This document shows positions 39,801 through 51,800 of a stretch of DNA of 64,000 nucleotides, one piece after another (position 1 is the first letter of the stretch; each line of letters begins with the position of its first letter). Both the position numbers and the translations under genes were made by a program. The notes beneath the pieces are model-generated. The model was not told the origin of the DNA and did no database searches. It saw only the letters and a list, made by a program, of their open reading frames with translations. Source of the DNA: Bemisia tabaci (Eukaryota > Arthropoda > Insecta > Hemiptera > Aleyrodidae). The stretch lies in NCBI RefSeq assembly GCF_918797505.1, contig NC_092793.1:88672411-88736410 (forward strand), read 5' to 3'.

Positions 39801-42800
39801 TTCGGACCGGAAAGTTGCCAAATTTGGCAAAAATGGCCTAAAATCGGCCTTTTTTCCGGATTATGGTCTGTAACTTGCCAAAAATTGATCTGACGATAAA
39901 ATTAGTTATTTTCAGAAATGAAGCTCGTTAAATTTCCTATAAAACAGTTTCGATACACTTTTTTGCTCAAGGCAAAATCAAGCGCGCTGGCGGGCTCCAA
40001 ACTTTGAAAAACGAGCGAAAATTTGGTTTTTTGCGGGTTATGGCCTGTGACTCGTCCAAAATTGATCTGACGACAATTTGGTTGTTTTAAAAAAAACTTC
40101 GTGAAATTTCCCATAAAAAAGTTTTTATACACTTTTTTGCTCAAGGCAAAACTAAGCGCGCTGACGGGCACCGAACTTCGAAAAATGAACGAAAATCGCG
40201 TTTTTTTTTGCGGTTTTTGCAAAAATCCCGGGTAGCAATGTTTTCATCGATTCCTATGTAATTTTTGACGCTGAATCCGAATTTCAACTTTGCGCCATTA
40301 AATTCGGACCGGAAAGTTGCCAAATTTGGCAAAAATGGCCTAAAATCGGCCTTTTTTCCGGATCATGGCCTGTAACCTGCCAAAAATTGATCTGACGATA
40401 AAATTAGTTATTTTCAGAAATAAAGCTCGTTAAATTTCCTGTAAAAAAGTTCCTATACATTTTTTTGCTCAATGCAAAATCAAGCGCGCTGGCGGGCTCC
40501 GAACTTTAAAAAATGAGCGAAAATTGTGTTTTTCGCGGTTTTTGCCCGATGTCTCCTGTTTTAATCGTCCGACGAGTAATTTCTGGACAAATTAAGTGCA
40601 GATGATAAAATTTACACTTAATGAAATGAATTGATGTAAATAATAAGGATAACCCAACACATTACAGTATGCGCAATTTTCGCACATTTTACAAAGTTCG
40701 GAGCTCGCCAGCGTGCTTAATTTTGCCCTGAGCAAAAATGTGTATAGGAACTGTTTTATAGGAAATTTAACGAGCTTTATTTCTGAAAATAACTAATTTT
40801 ATCGTCAGATCAATTTTTGACAAGTTACAGGCCATAATCCGGAAAAAAGGCCGATTTTAGGCCATTTTTGCCAAATTTGGCAACTTTCCGGTCCGAATTT
40901 AATGGCGCAAAGTTGAAATTCGGATTCAGCGTCAAAAATTACATAGGAATCGATGAAAACATTGCTACCCGGGATTTTTGCAGGCTATAGCCCCTTTCAT
41001 GGCTTATTTGCCTGGACTATTGGTACAGTGAAACACGTTGCGTTTAAAGAAGAAACCGGTTTCCTCAAAATTAGTAAACGGGGCGAACGCCCTCAGCGGG
41101 GGAGGATGCAATAAGCCAGACGCTGTTGCCTTCTTTTAACCCAACAGCTTGCTTGGTAGAAGAAAACACGTTGTGTCGAAAGAAGAAAACGGTTTCCTTA
41201 GAATTAGTAAACGGGGCGAACGCCCTCAGCGGGGGAGGATGCAATAAGCCGGACGCTGTTGCCTTTTAATAACCCAACAGCTTGTTTGATGAAAGAAAAC
41301 ACGGTACGTCAGAAGAAGAAACCAGTTACCTTAAAAGTAGTAAACGGAGTGAGTCCCTTCCGCGGGGAACGGATGCGGCATCGGACATGTGCGGTTGCCT
41401 ACTTTCAATATAACATTTTGCCTCGAAGAAGAAACCAGTTTCCTTAAAATTAGTAAACCGGATGGTGACGCCTCCTATGAGAATGATACATGCAATTGCT
41501 GCCAGATGCCGTTAGCATCTGCTTAAACCAACACCATTTATGACGGAATAAAAGGAGACGGAAGTTAAAAAATCAAGATGCCCATTATATTTGTCTACAA
41601 AATAATTGTTCTTTAGGGAGAAATTCATTTAATGTGTCCTTTGAGAAATCGCACTCATATGCTCGGCGTCGACAAAAAATTAAATAAATAAAGAAGTAAA
41701 GAAGGAGAGGAAGAGGAAATATTTGCGTTGTTCTAAATAGATCGGCACTGTGCATTTGAAGTTTTAATTTTTATTTTTAAATGAAGGGGGCCTCATAAAG
41801 AGGACTTAAATACTTAAGTAGATTGAAGCCGGGAGTTTTTTTGCATTGCCTCAGTTCAGTTTCATCGGACAATGTATTTCCTCACACTAAAAAATCGCAA
41901 TTTTTTTTTCTTATTTTCTTCCTTACTTTTCCTGTCCTGATGAATGAAAGATCCCTCGCAGATAGAATTAAAAAGGGTCAAATAAAATGCATGCTTATGC
42001 TGAGGGCCGAGGAAGAAATTAAAAAAATGTGGAGAGAATCATACTTTTTAGCATGTCAACCACCAAGTTGACAGATGAAGATATTCGAATAACTCTGCTG
42101 CTACGTAGTGTTTACACTGTTCAATATCGATTTTCCGGGTCCCTTTGATTTATGAACGCAACGATGGAGTGGATCGAAAACAAAATACAGTTTTTTCTGC
42201 ATTTTCGAAAGGAATTTGCGAGTGCAAAATTGTTGATATTTAAAACTTTGATTCATTTGTGTCCGGGGAAATTTTGGGTCGAAGGGCCTGTCGGGACCGA
42301 TCTTTCCGCCCCCCTCCCTCCACAGTCTTGTACGGATACTCATAAGAGCTCAACATTTTTTACCGTAATTGAAGCATTTGACCCTTTTTACCTTGTTTCC
42401 CTGCAAAATAGGGTGGATCCAGCACTTCTTTACCACCTTCCTATCAACTTTAGAGAGTGTAACGAAAATGAAGTGCAGCTATACAATAAAATATTAGAAC
42501 GTCACGCGTGTGATTATGTAAACTGAGTAAAATATAAGAGTAATCGAAGATTGAACTTTTTTTATGAATAAATTGTGACTGTCCACGGAAAAAGATGCCT
42601 TAATCCAGAAAATCTCAAAGCTTATTTTTCAAATCTTATTTTTTAAAGTAAGGAATTAGAACTATTAATGTTTCTTTTATAGTGCTCACATTCTTCCTTT
42701 TCCGCCCGATGTGAATTAATTAGAACTATTGAATAGAACTATTAATATTCTAATTGAAATAGAAAAGTCTAATAAATGGTCCAGAATAGTCTTGAATATT

Positions 42801-45800
42801 ATAATCGAATTGAATAGAACTAGTAATATTTAAAAAATGTAACAATCTCAGTCATCAAAAATAAAAAGTTATTGTGTTACAAACATTTTCGAAGAGTTTC
42901 ATTCTTTATTCTTATTTTTTTAAAGTCAGCGATTCTTCAAGAAAAAATGAAGAGAGAAAATTTTAAAAAAGGCGCATTGCTTTAAATTCTTTTTAAAGAG
43001 ATTAAAAATTAATATAAGATGGGAAAGAAACAAAAATAAACGTAAAAAAAGTGACAACAGTAACACGCGTATTTCTTTTTTGCTCCAAATTCATCTTTTC
43101 GGGTTCAAAAAATCTTAACCCATCAGGTCTCACACATATTCACTATCACAATAATGGTGAGAGCCTATGTCAATGACTTATATAGTGTAAATTCGGCCGA
43201 CGTAGACATAAGCCCCGATGGCTAAGTAGGTAGGGTGTTAGGTTCGTAAACTGTATAGGTCCCAGGTTCAAATCCCGATAGGTAGGCCAAAATTTGCAAG
43301 TCGGTACTTGCCATGTCGAGACCGCGTCGGATGATGCTATACCTACGCGCTTATTGATGGGCGATGTCTTCGTTTGAATTGGATGTAGAAAGAACCCCGC
43401 ACCATCTTTATGAGAAATTCCCTCCGGTTAAATTCGATGAAACTTGGATATGTTGCTCAGCTAGTCATTCTGATCAAAAGCTCTCACGGGCCAAAAAAGA
43501 TCCCATTTTGATCAGCATGGCTAGCCGAGCAACATATCATAGTTTCATCAGATTTGACCGGGAGGGGGGGGGGTCCCATAAGGATGGGGGGTTCTTTGGA
43601 ATTTGGACGGATCTCGTTTATTTTAGCTAATCTATACACTTAAAACGTTAAAATACCGTCAATCGGGGCTATTTGGGAATTAGCGGATAAAAATAATTGT
43701 TGGCAATGCTGTGCAATCCAATTGTCTCATAAAACTATTCGCGTATGGTGGCACTGCATGGTTTAGAGAGTACCTCTACGTCGCCAAATAACGAATCCGA
43801 TGTTTTCATGAGTGCTAGTATAGCAAAATTGTTTATCACTACTTTTCGTAATCTTTTGAGGTTATGTCCAACTCTTGCATCCCAGCCGGACCGACCGCTT
43901 CATTTGGCAATTCTGATTTTTCCAGTCATTTACTATCATAGTCAAGACCATATCCTGAAAATTTCAGATTTTTTTCATGAATTCTTAAGGAGTTATTAGA
44001 TTTTTTCTGTGTTGGGGCAATTTGGGAAGTATATACCCTATGCGAAGTGAGAAATCAAATGGAAATCAAGGAGCCATTTAGAAACGTTCCGAAGAGCATA
44101 GAATCTTCTCATTCATTTGTTTATTCATTTTAGATATTCGAAGATATTTTCGGGACCTTAATGTACCTACATTTTCTTGAGGGATTTTAAATTTTGTCAA
44201 TACCCTGTACTACTTTATAAAAAATTATATATTTTCATGAATTTTTTCAGTTTTTGTACCCAAATACATTTTTTAAAATTTTGGTTCACCTTCCCAAATA
44301 GCCCACTGTATGAGGTTATTTCATACCAGCTCATAACATACGGCTTTAGTGCTATTTCCCAAATTACCCCCATCAAGGGGAAATTTGGGAAAAATCTTTC
44401 AAAATTGTTTCACCCCCCCCCCCCCAAAAAAAGGGAGGTAGAATAAGTCAACCCTAATTTCTTATGCTTTGGGGTCAGAACTTTTCAAAATGCCCTATTG
44501 TTTTGAAATTAGTGGAAGATTTCTAGTTAAAAATTCTAAAAAACTGCAAAAAATTTCCCAAATAGCCCCGATTGACGATACGATTCTACGACTAAAGCAA
44601 CTGACTCGATATGTTCGATTTCTTGACTTAAAATTGAACATCCCTCTTAATATTTTCAAAAGGAGTTAAATATATCTGTAAACAAGGTGGTAAAATAGTG
44701 CTGGGTTCACACTATTTTGCGGGAAAAGTGAGACAAATTTTTCAACAATTTCGACCAGAATAAAAAAGAAAGTCCTCTTCAATCAAAAGAGCTTCCTTTT
44801 CCTTTCAACGAGTACAAAAATTTCAACTCTTCTAGTCACCTATTTTTAAGCTTTTGAAATTTTTAATGAGTCTTCCAGTTAATTTTTGTTAAATTTCCAG
44901 GACTTTACTGGATCTCGATTCAATTCTTTGTCGTTAGGAGAAGATCAAGGGATTTTTGCTGCGAAAATTATAGAAGAGGCAATGAAAAATGGTACTTGGG
45001 TGCTACTCCAAAATTGTCACCTCGCTGGGGAGTGGATGTCTTCTCTCGATAAAGTAAGACAAGGTTTTTGTTGTTGAAATATGCAAGCATTGTCATTTAA
45101 GTCCCAAGAAATTCCCGGAGAAAATAAATTAAACGGGGTATTTTAAAAGTTTTGGTGCCCATACGTTGTCGCTACCTATCCAATAACCTTCCGATCTTTT
45201 TGACCCCCAATAAAGACAATGTAAGCGGCGCAAAGAGCGTTGTATGTGTAATCAATTCCAAAAAAACAAAAAGTAAATTTGAGTACGAAATTTCGGCCCA
45301 ATCCAAAAAAACTTAAAAGGTACCTGTTAAAAATAATAAATACATTTAAAAAAAATGAGACATTCCAAACATATGACGGCAGGACCGTTTGGAGTCATCA
45401 TTTAAATACCTACCCATGAGGTATGATGGCTCGGAACACGTTTTGATCCATCGCTTTAGAGGAGTGATATCGAGACGGCCCAACTTCCCTGAAATATGCC
45501 CATCTTGGAGTAAACTTCTTCGAAACCTCTGAACTCATCGCTTAAGAGACACGGATCATTACTTGACTCTCGGTATACCTCCTATTTTAGATAACAAAGA
45601 GGTCCCTCTGAAAGCTGAAATGAATAATTTTCCGTTAAAGATACAAAAAACCGTCATAAAGTTGGGGGAAAAAATCGAAGAAAAAAAGGAATGGGCCAGC
45701 CGGCCGCACATACAGGTGATAGAAGACAGGGTTATTATCGTCTCTCTTACATCTGTATTAACATGTAGCATCCTAGAGAAGAGGACCCCTTCTTGAAATC

Positions 45801-48800
45801 ATCATTGAATCATTTACTGCACGGAAAAAAAAGGTTGTCTCGTGCAGCCATGAAGATGGTCGAATCGACCATCTTCGAAAGCTGAAAACCGCGCCAACCA
45901 AATTGTTGGCTAGATCGACAACCAGCAGGTAGTGACGCTGCCTTCATGCCGCGCGGCTGGGTCAGCCCTGCGAAGATGGTTAGATCAACCCGAGCGCTCG
46001 GCCGCAGCGCTCAGCAATTATGTCAAAGTGACCCATTTTGAGGGCTACTATGCCCGCTTAGTTTTGCCAAGATGAACAGCGGTCATTGCTACAATTTTTC
46101 GGGGCTTTTAATGGAAAATAGGGGGCCAGGATACCTATAAAATGAATATCTGAGAACGCTAACTTGTAAAAACGAAAAATATGAATTTTGTTATTCTATT
46201 CAACTTATTTTTCTACGATAGAATATTTTCAACCTATTACTTGGGATTGAACCTGGACCTACCTAATCCTAACCTAACACCCTAACGATTGAGCTATGAC
46301 GACCGATGATGAAGGAGCACAAAAAATCTATATTTAACCGTCAACGTCGATCTGCTTGAGTTTGATAACTGGGAATTCGAATCTAGATTTGTATTTGTGA
46401 TCATTTGTTTCATTCCTTTAAATCGCACAGCCTTTTTTTTCTTTATTATACTGCTTTTTATTTCTACTACACACGCTACGAAAAAAAATATGATCGGATT
46501 TACCAGTGTTTGTTTATTTTTAACCATGCTGTCTTCTTTCTTTTTTTCCAATGAAGCTGCAGTTTAGTTAGTTACCAATATACCAGTATTGTAAATTACA
46601 CGATACGGCTGACACCATGCTAGTGTGGCGTTTCCAACAGTCTAGTATGGAAATTTCAAGCTTTCCAAATTCCAGATGCTCCGACGAACTTTATGGATTC
46701 TAACATCCACACAACATATATATTTTTAAATATTAACTCAAATTAGCAGAAACAAATTTGATATGAAAGTAGTAGATATTTTACTTACTTTTTGATTAAA
46801 AATTCCAGTAGGTACACATACAATTACTGGCTGTTAAAGCAAATTTGACGAGAAATAGCAGATAATTGCTTCACCGATTTCAAGTAAATGATACCAAAAC
46901 GAAACTTGTTTTTACCGTCAAAGTATCATTTACAGACTAAATCAGTTTCACAAAAAGTTTAATTTCATAATAAGTAGATAGATAGTTCAAAATATACCTA
47001 CAAAAATAAACTACACGCAGTACCAATTGCCACAGTTCACGGTGGGACAGAAACTGTCAAATTTTGATTAAAGCTTATACTCAACAAACATCCCAGGAAA
47101 ATTTTACTCTGCATCAGAGTATTTTGATTCTCTAAAATTTTAACACAAATAGATATACGAACGAAGTATTCAATAATCACTGGTCTATCATTTTCAAGGG
47201 ACTTCCGTATCTTCCCGCTTTCGCAATGACTTTATACAGAACCGACACTCACTAAATAACAGAACAATTTTGCGAAACGCCCTTCAAGTTTTCAGAATTC
47301 ACACATTTTGTTAGCCAGATTCATCGCAGCACTCTTATAACCTCCAAAAAGTGGTCGATGCAGGTAACTAGGAAATCTCGGAAAATATACGTGGAAAGTT
47401 AAAACAGATAGATTTAAAGACAAGACGGTAGCTGTAGAAACGATTCGAACACTAATTTGGGCAAATTACGCGTAAATTCACATGGATTAATATAGATAAA
47501 TAAAGCCAAGCGCACAGACTCCGAACAACAACGTGATGAACTTGTAACTGAGTGACAAAGGAAAAATGGCGGACCGCAGCTCAGCCAGGCGGGAACTCTC
47601 ACCGCGCTGACTTTACCTGATGGTTGGGTCGCCTTTGTGATGGCCAGTTCAGCTTTGTCAAGATGGTTAATCCGTCCATCTCAGCCACAGCGACATCCGC
47701 CGTAAGATTCTTGCTGGCTTGGCCTACTTGTGCGGGTATGATAACATACATTGCTGGTTGCACCACTAAAAGATGCAACAGTCGGATTTAATTTAGGCGT
47801 ATAGGTAAATTGGATTCGTGCTTGGTCACATCGGTCAACGTGGCTGGTGAATCCAACTATTTTTATTGGTTCTCACGGCTTTTTACTTTTCAACCATACC
47901 GCATTAGCTGTTAGAGACAATCTATTTTTTTCCGTGTGAAAGATATTCACACATAACTATAACTGTAAAGCAATTCCGTATTCTCTGTTTGTTTCTGACA
48001 GAGCGCCTGAGAAACTCCTGAACCTTGTCATGTCATTGCGCTTATTAAGTATGTGCCTTGGTCCTAACGAATATCTAAAATGCCTCTTTGTTAAAAACTT
48101 TATGAATGTTGGCACGGCCAGGTTTGTCACCCGCATGTCAAAATGTGGGACGTGCCGGCCGGCCCATTCCGTTTTCTTCTTCGAATTGTTTTCAATTTTA
48201 TGACGATTTTTTGTATCTTTAAAGAAAAATCATGCATTACAGTTTTCAGAGGGACCTCTTAGATATCTAAAAAAGAGGTATACTAAGGGACAAGTAATGA
48301 TCCGTGTTTCTTAAGCGATGAGTCGAGAGGTCTCGAGTAAGTAAGCTCCAATGTGGGCATATTTCAGGGAAGCTGGGCTGTTTTGATATCACACCTAAAG
48401 AGTGATGGATCAAAAAGTGTTCCAAGCCATCATACCTTATACGTAGGTATAGGTGTTAAATTTATTTTGCGTGAAAAATTTTGGAGTGTGTAGCATGTTG
48501 CAGAGGCATCAAGAAGGGAATTGGGCCGATGTGATATCACTTCCTTTTAAATGATGACTCCAAACGGTCCCGCCATCATATGTTTGAGATGTCTCATTTT
48601 ATTTATTTATTTATTTATTTATTTATTCTTTTAAATGGGTCCCTAGTGATTTTTTTTTGGATTGGGCCGTTTTTTTGTACAAAAATTTAACTTTTGTTTT
48701 CTTGGGAAGACAGGTATCACGTATTTTTGGTTAACCGCTCAGTTCACTGAGAAGTATAAAATGCATATTTTGGAAGCCGAAATATTTGGTTTGTTTTAAA

Positions 48801-51800
48801 TGTTTAGTTCTTTTAACGGAGTAACACATACAAGAAGGGTTCCCATTTTAAGTTTAAAAGTTGTCCCTGGGCGGAAGACAGAGAGGTTACGACGCATTGT
48901 CCCCCCCCCCCCTCTAAATGAAAATAAAAAGTGGCCCATCGATTTTGGAGGAAGTTTTGTCCAAACCGCATGTCAATAAACTATCATCGTTCTGTTCGTA
49001 ATGGTAATGTCTCTACTATTGCAAATTCTGGTTTCCGGCCTACCAAACAAACCATAGGTACATGCCTTTGCAAGCTAAAATCACAGTTGCCACAACAAAA
49101 ATTGTTATAGTTGCAAAGGCATAAATTTTCTGAACTCTAATGAAACAGTTTGATAACATTTCATTTTTATGAGCATGTATCTGCCAATTTTGGTCATGCA
49201 GAGTCGGCTGCGATTGAGTTTCAATGCGTTGAGTATCAGGGTAAAACGGAGAATACCGGTTTAATGTCTCGTTTTACTTTCGAGGATGGAAAAAACAGTC
49301 GATTTTCTGTCACACCTTCATGCGGGAACTTCTTAGTCAAGGACTCAGATAAACGACAACCTAGGAACAACTCGTCATATATGATTCCTCTGTATTGCTC
49401 TGTCCCTTTCGCACGGTAGGTTTCAACTCAGAGTTTAAAATAAAAACATCGCCTATACTCCAGACTGAGTTTTATATCAGCGCTATTTGACCCCTCTTTT
49501 ATGATTCTATCAAGCTTATGATAGAATGCAAACTAGATTCTGCCAGTAATTATGTGGATTTCCATCATACAGGGTGTCCCAAAAGTCCGTAACCCCCCCC
49601 CCCCTCCCTCGTAATTTTTGAACGGTTAGAGATAGAAGAACGAAACTTTGGGAATGTTTCTATCTTAAAGGGAACCATCTTCTAGGGGGGGTCAAAATTT
49701 TTGTTCCCCCCTCGGGGGGGCGGGGGGCCCCAACTTTTTTGTTCAAATAGTAACCCCTATATTGTGATACATTATTAGAAAGAGCATAAAAAACTAAGAA
49801 TTTTGGCGCAAACTGCAGATCAATATCTTAATTTTTGACCGAGTTATGATAGGTCAAAGGTCAAATTTGACATATTTTCAAAAAATCATAACTCCGGTTC
49901 AAATTATCGTAAAGGAGAAAATAAAACGGAAAATTTACAAAATTGTAAGCACTATTAAGTAAAAATCACAGAAATTACTTCCAACTAATTTTAAGGGGGG
50001 TTTCGGACCCCCAAATACGTCATTTTAAAGGTCATACGATTTTCTCGCGAAATAAGCCAATTTCCTCTTAATTTTCCTCAGCTTTATCTCAGTAAGTTCA
50101 AAATTAGTTCAACATTGCGTTTTCAAGTCCCCAAATTTCGGGAAAAGTTCAAAAAAGGTTTAAAGTGATTCAATTCAACCATTTAAATTTCGCTTTTTGA
50201 ACTTTGCCCGAAATTTGGGGACTTAAAAACGCAATGTTCAACTAATTTTGAACTTGCTAAGATAATGTTGAGGAAAAGTAAGGGAATTGGTTCATTTTGC
50301 GAGAATATCGTATGACCTTTAAAATGACGTATTTGGGGGTCCAAAACCCCCCTTAAAATTAGTTTGAAGTAATTTCCGTGATTTTTACTTAAAAGTGCTT
50401 ACAATTTGGTAAATTTTTCCGTTTTATTTTCTTCTTTACGATAATTTGAACCGAAGTTATGATTTTTTTAAAATATGTCAAATTTGACCTTTGACCTATC
50501 ATAACTCGGTCAAAAATTAAGATATTGATCTGCAGTTTGCGCCAAAATTCTTAGTTTTTTATGCTCTTTCTAAAAATGTATCACAAGATAGGGGTTACTA
50601 TTTGAACAAAAAAGTTGGGGGCCCCCGCCCCCCCGAGGGGGGAACACAAATTTTGACCCCCCCTAGAAGATGGTCCCCTTTAAGATAGAAACATTCCCAA
50701 AGTTTCGTTTTTCTATCTCTAACCGTTCAAAAATTACGAGGGAGGGGGGGTTACGGACTTTTGAGACACCCTGTATATGCTGGGAATTGCCAGCGAAGTC
50801 TTGCAACCATCCAATTGAGGTAACTGTCTCATCAAGACCGCGGCAGGCAAAGTAAGGAGGTATCAATATTTTCTGTTGTATGAGAGACTAGCAGCTCAAA
50901 CCGTGCTTTGCACGGACAGTATGATCTGGAATTTATTAGGTACCGCTTTTAAATTTTTATCGGTAGCTCAACTGTATTTTTATATTTTGGTTTTGAACTT
51001 TTTTCTGGATTGAGAGGAAATTTTTTGTGGATGCGCCCGTCGATCATGGAAGAAATGAAATGCTAAAACCCGTACTTATAGCAGAGAGTATTCTGAGGAT
51101 GATTTCTGTTTAACTAATTTTCGTGTGAAAGAGCCGAAAAAATTCTGTTCCAGCGCTTGTCCTGTTTAGCGCTTCTCTTGATTGGTAAGTGGTGCGGTTT
51201 GGACTCTTAAACGGATGTTGCATCTCCGTGTGAAAGAGCCGATAAATTTTGGACCCTGATCGTCTGGCTTGTCACCAAGACGTGCAAATACCTAACAGTG
51301 CTTGACGATTTTCGAAGTGGCACACGCTTATTTTCCCAGAATCGTTGACCACCCATAAAATGAGGTGGTCAAGGCAAAAACCTGGTTTTGGCTCGCACAA
51401 AAGTTGATATTTACGCGTATTTTTGGGGGATTTTTTCTTTCTTTTTTAAATCTTAATTTCAAAAGCTAAAAAAGTACCAAACTTAACTTAAAAATGAAGT
51501 ATTGAGATTATCTCTCCAAAAATCGGCTTACAAATTCCAATTTTAGATCATTGTCAGTGCAAACCGGACACACCTGAACATATTTTTACGCTAAAAAGAT
51601 ATCAGTGCCCCCCCCCCTTCTCATACACAATAAATTAGGAATTTATAAATTCCGGCGAAGAAACGCTTGAGTGTGAGTCATCAATAGACGAAGTTTAGCG
51701 AAGGTCTATGGGAGGCGAAAAATCTCATTTTTGGAAGAAGCTCTTGAATCAAGTGATTATTCATTTATTTTGTGCTAAGTATGTTTTTACGTAGTGTCCA

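Larger units (their letters stand above)
38947..44900 (+). other. Intron between exons F and G
   Basis: This 6-kb intron holds a minisatellite interrupted by a foldback element, a tRNA-derived SINE, a 150-bp hairpin and a 0.92-kb TIR element. I see nothing definable in 41560-43190, although a 124-codon frame at 42152-42526 is open there; it shows no known motif. Confidence 0.85.
45250..48715. mobile_element. 3.5-kb foldback element
   Basis: Arms of about 500 bp face each other. TTTGGAGTCATCATTTAAA (45390) is mirrored near 48550. GCGATGAGTxxxGAGG and CCTCTGAACTCATCGC pair, as do GGAATGGGCCAGCCGGCC and GGCCGGCCCATTCC. The outermost recognisable pairing is TTGGATTGGGCCG with CGGCCCAATCCAA. The exact termini are not clear. 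The centre is occupied by another TIR element. Confidence 0.82.

Noticed and set aside
42152..42526. 124-codon open frame as a gene
   Set aside because: No recognisable motif, not flanked by convincing splice signals, and the dynein frame does not need it. It could be real but I cannot support it.
46264..46290. CCTAATCCTAACCTAACACC, similar to insect telomere (CCTAA)n
   Set aside because: It is short and lies between the A and B boxes of a tRNA-derived SINE, so it is not a telomeric tract.
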